This document shows, piece after piece, positions 41,453 to 42,491 of a stretch of 42,491 nucleotides of DNA (position 1 is its first letter; each line of letters opens with the position of its first letter). The notes under the pieces were generated by a model. That model was not told where the DNA came from, did no database searches, and saw nothing but the letters and a program-made list of their open reading frames with translations. Source of the DNA: JAVKSM01 sp039583705 (lineage in GTDB: Bacteria; Actinomycetota; Actinomycetes; Mycobacteriales; Pseudonocardiaceae); contig JAVKSM010000010.1 of assembly GCA_039583705.1 (NCBI GenBank), positions 1 to 42,491 on the forward strand, read 5' to 3'. Position numbers and translations under genes: made by a program.

Positions 41453-41656
41453 CACCCGCCCCTTTGATATGTCAGCTATCCGGCCGGGCGCAGCAGTCCG
41501 CTCGCACTCTCGGGCTTGCTGATCGTGCGTGGGAACCGGGGCGCCACACCCGCGCCGGGGTAGATACGCGAGGTACGCCACCAGGCGCAGCGGATTTGCG
41601 CTATGTTGGTCCGAGTGGCTCTCCCCGAGGGAGCGATTGTCAGGAAGTGCAGTTCC

Positions 41657-42481
41657 TTAACTCGTTCCTGAAAGCCAGGCTCGACGGAAGAATTCACGAT
41701 CTTTCGAGTCGATTAATTCCCAGCCCCACCGAACAATTGCCATAAGAAGCGCAAGATTGATCTCGCCTAGATTTGCTGCATCTGTAACCAAGTCGTCTGC
41801 AGTCGCAATCTTTGCATACGTTTGGCCTTTATGCATATGTCGCATATGCACTATGCCGCCATCTATCTCATAATCGTAATGTACACCCGCATTTCGAGTA
41901 AGCTGGTCAATTCCAGTAACGAGCGAGTCATCGACCTCCTTGAGGGCCGTTATGATTTTAGACGGGGCCGCGCTGCCCAATAGCTCTGCCTCGTCGATCT
42001 TAAAGGCAGAGCCTTGCACGACACGGTCCGCGCAGGCAATAACCGCACCTAGGCGACGCAATGGTCCCTCAGAGAGCTTCGAGCATACGTCGAGCACTGT
42101 GTGAACCGAAATGTTTCGGCGCGCCTCGCTTACAATCAGTTCGGTCGAGAGGCGCGCATGCTGGTCTCGTAGTTCTTCGCTGGCGCGCACCATGGTTCGC
42201 ACTAAGTCTGCAATAACGAAATTAGCATGTGGAGTAGCAGTGGCTGCAACTAGTCGGTCGTAAGCCACATTAAAGCGGTGGGCACGACGGTCTGGGTCGT
42301 GCATCGCAGCCGCCGGGAGCAGCATTGGATACAGCGGTCGCAATATCGCGGGATCGGCCGTAGCGTTGCAAGCCAATTCCGAGAATATCTTGCATGCACT
42401 GGTATGGGCACGTTCGCGATCAGCCGCAAGCTCCAAGGAGCCTGAGGTCAGGTCGAGATTCCGTTCAAGGGCATCGGACAC
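41657..42481 (-). CDS. lower-GC cargo gene, HEPN-like protein candidate (274 aa or more)
   Basis: Codons here use A/T third positions far more than the rest of the window, pointing to recent acquisition. The protein is predicted to be mostly helical and soluble. It contains two RNxxVH motifs, R122-N-I-S-V-H127 and R196-N-A-G-V-H201. The second is followed by HYDYEIDGGIVHMRHM, a layout seen in many HEPN-type ribonuclease families (RX4-6H). I do not recognise a specific family. GTG 42481 is the apparent start, but the frame is still open to the window edge ten nt away, so the N-terminus may be incomplete. HEPN function is inferred from motif only. Confidence 0.6.
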   Translation of the reverse strand: MSDALERNLDLTSGSLELAADRERAHTSACKIFSELACNATADPAILRPLYPMLLPAAAMHDPDRRAHRFNVAYDRLVAATATPHANFVIADLVRTMVRASEELRDQHARLSTELIVSEARRNISVHTVLDVCSKLSEGPLRRLGAVIACADRVVQGSAFKIDEAELLGSAAPSKIITALKEVDDSLVTGIDQLTRNAGVHYDYEIDGGIVHMRHMHKGQTYAKIATADDLVTDAANLGEINLALLMAIVRWGWELIDSKDREFFRRAWLSGTS

Positions 42482-42491
42482 TGGGTTAAGG

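Noticed and set aside
41609..41619. 11-nt match (GTCCGAGTGGC) to the 5' end of the tRNA-Leu, as a possible second attachment site or tRNA remnant
   Set aside because: The match stops after 11 nt and corresponds to the tRNA 5' end, not the 3' end where the integrase junction lies. No clover-leaf can be formed downstream.

Overview
This is a high-GC actinobacterial chromosome segment, most likely from Pseudonocardiales or a close relative. The clade is inferred from marker genes: mycothiol ligase mshC, coenzyme F420 genes (fbiC and an F420-dependent glucose-6-phosphate dehydrogenase), two WXG100 proteins beside rplM-rpsI-glmM, an LpqI-type lipoprotein, and the DUF3090/SCO1664-family/histidine-phosphatase trio. 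Coding sequence is strongly GC3-biased, and most genes sit in tight, translationally coupled runs.

Layout. (1) 1-9.2 kb, minus strand: small uncharacterised genes, then a run read right to left: esxU-like, esxT-like, rplM, rpsI, glmM, fgd, fbiC, lpqI. (2) 9.4-11.3 kb: a methyltransferase (plus) and mshC (minus). (3) 11.5-20.8 kb, plus strand: a hopanoid locus, hpnC-hpnD-hpnE-polyprenyl synthase-shc-(hpnG fused to ispH). Every junction in it is a 4-nt start/stop overlap. A TetR gene on the opposite strand and then hpnH follow. It makes squalene, cyclises it to hopene and adds the adenosyl/ribosyl side chain; the fused IspH supplies isoprenoid precursors. (4) 20.8-25 kb: a TetR regulator divergent from a fadA-fadB beta-oxidation pair. 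(5) 25-35.5 kb, minus strand: a nine-gene co-directional run, read right to left: histidine phosphatase, DUF3090, SCO1664-family kinase-like protein, MBL-fold hydrolase, MoxR-type AAA ATPase, VWA protein, a glycosyltransferase fused to a WS/DGAT-type acyltransferase, an EamA-type transporter and an SDR. The last five genes, with the fusion enzyme at their centre, are the best candidate here for an undescribed system, probably making or moving a glycolipid. (6) 35.9-37.6 kb: a DUF5703-like gene and an M20 peptidase, convergent.

(7) From 37.7 kb to the window end: a tRNA-Leu(GAG) whose 3' end overlaps the last codons of a serine integrase, two small genes, a second, divergent serine recombinase, and a lower-GC cargo gene with two RNxxVH (HEPN-like) motifs. 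This looks like the left end of an integrated mobile element carrying a possible defence gene. Its far end lies beyond the window.

All family assignments come from reading motifs and recalled family sequences. No database search was run.
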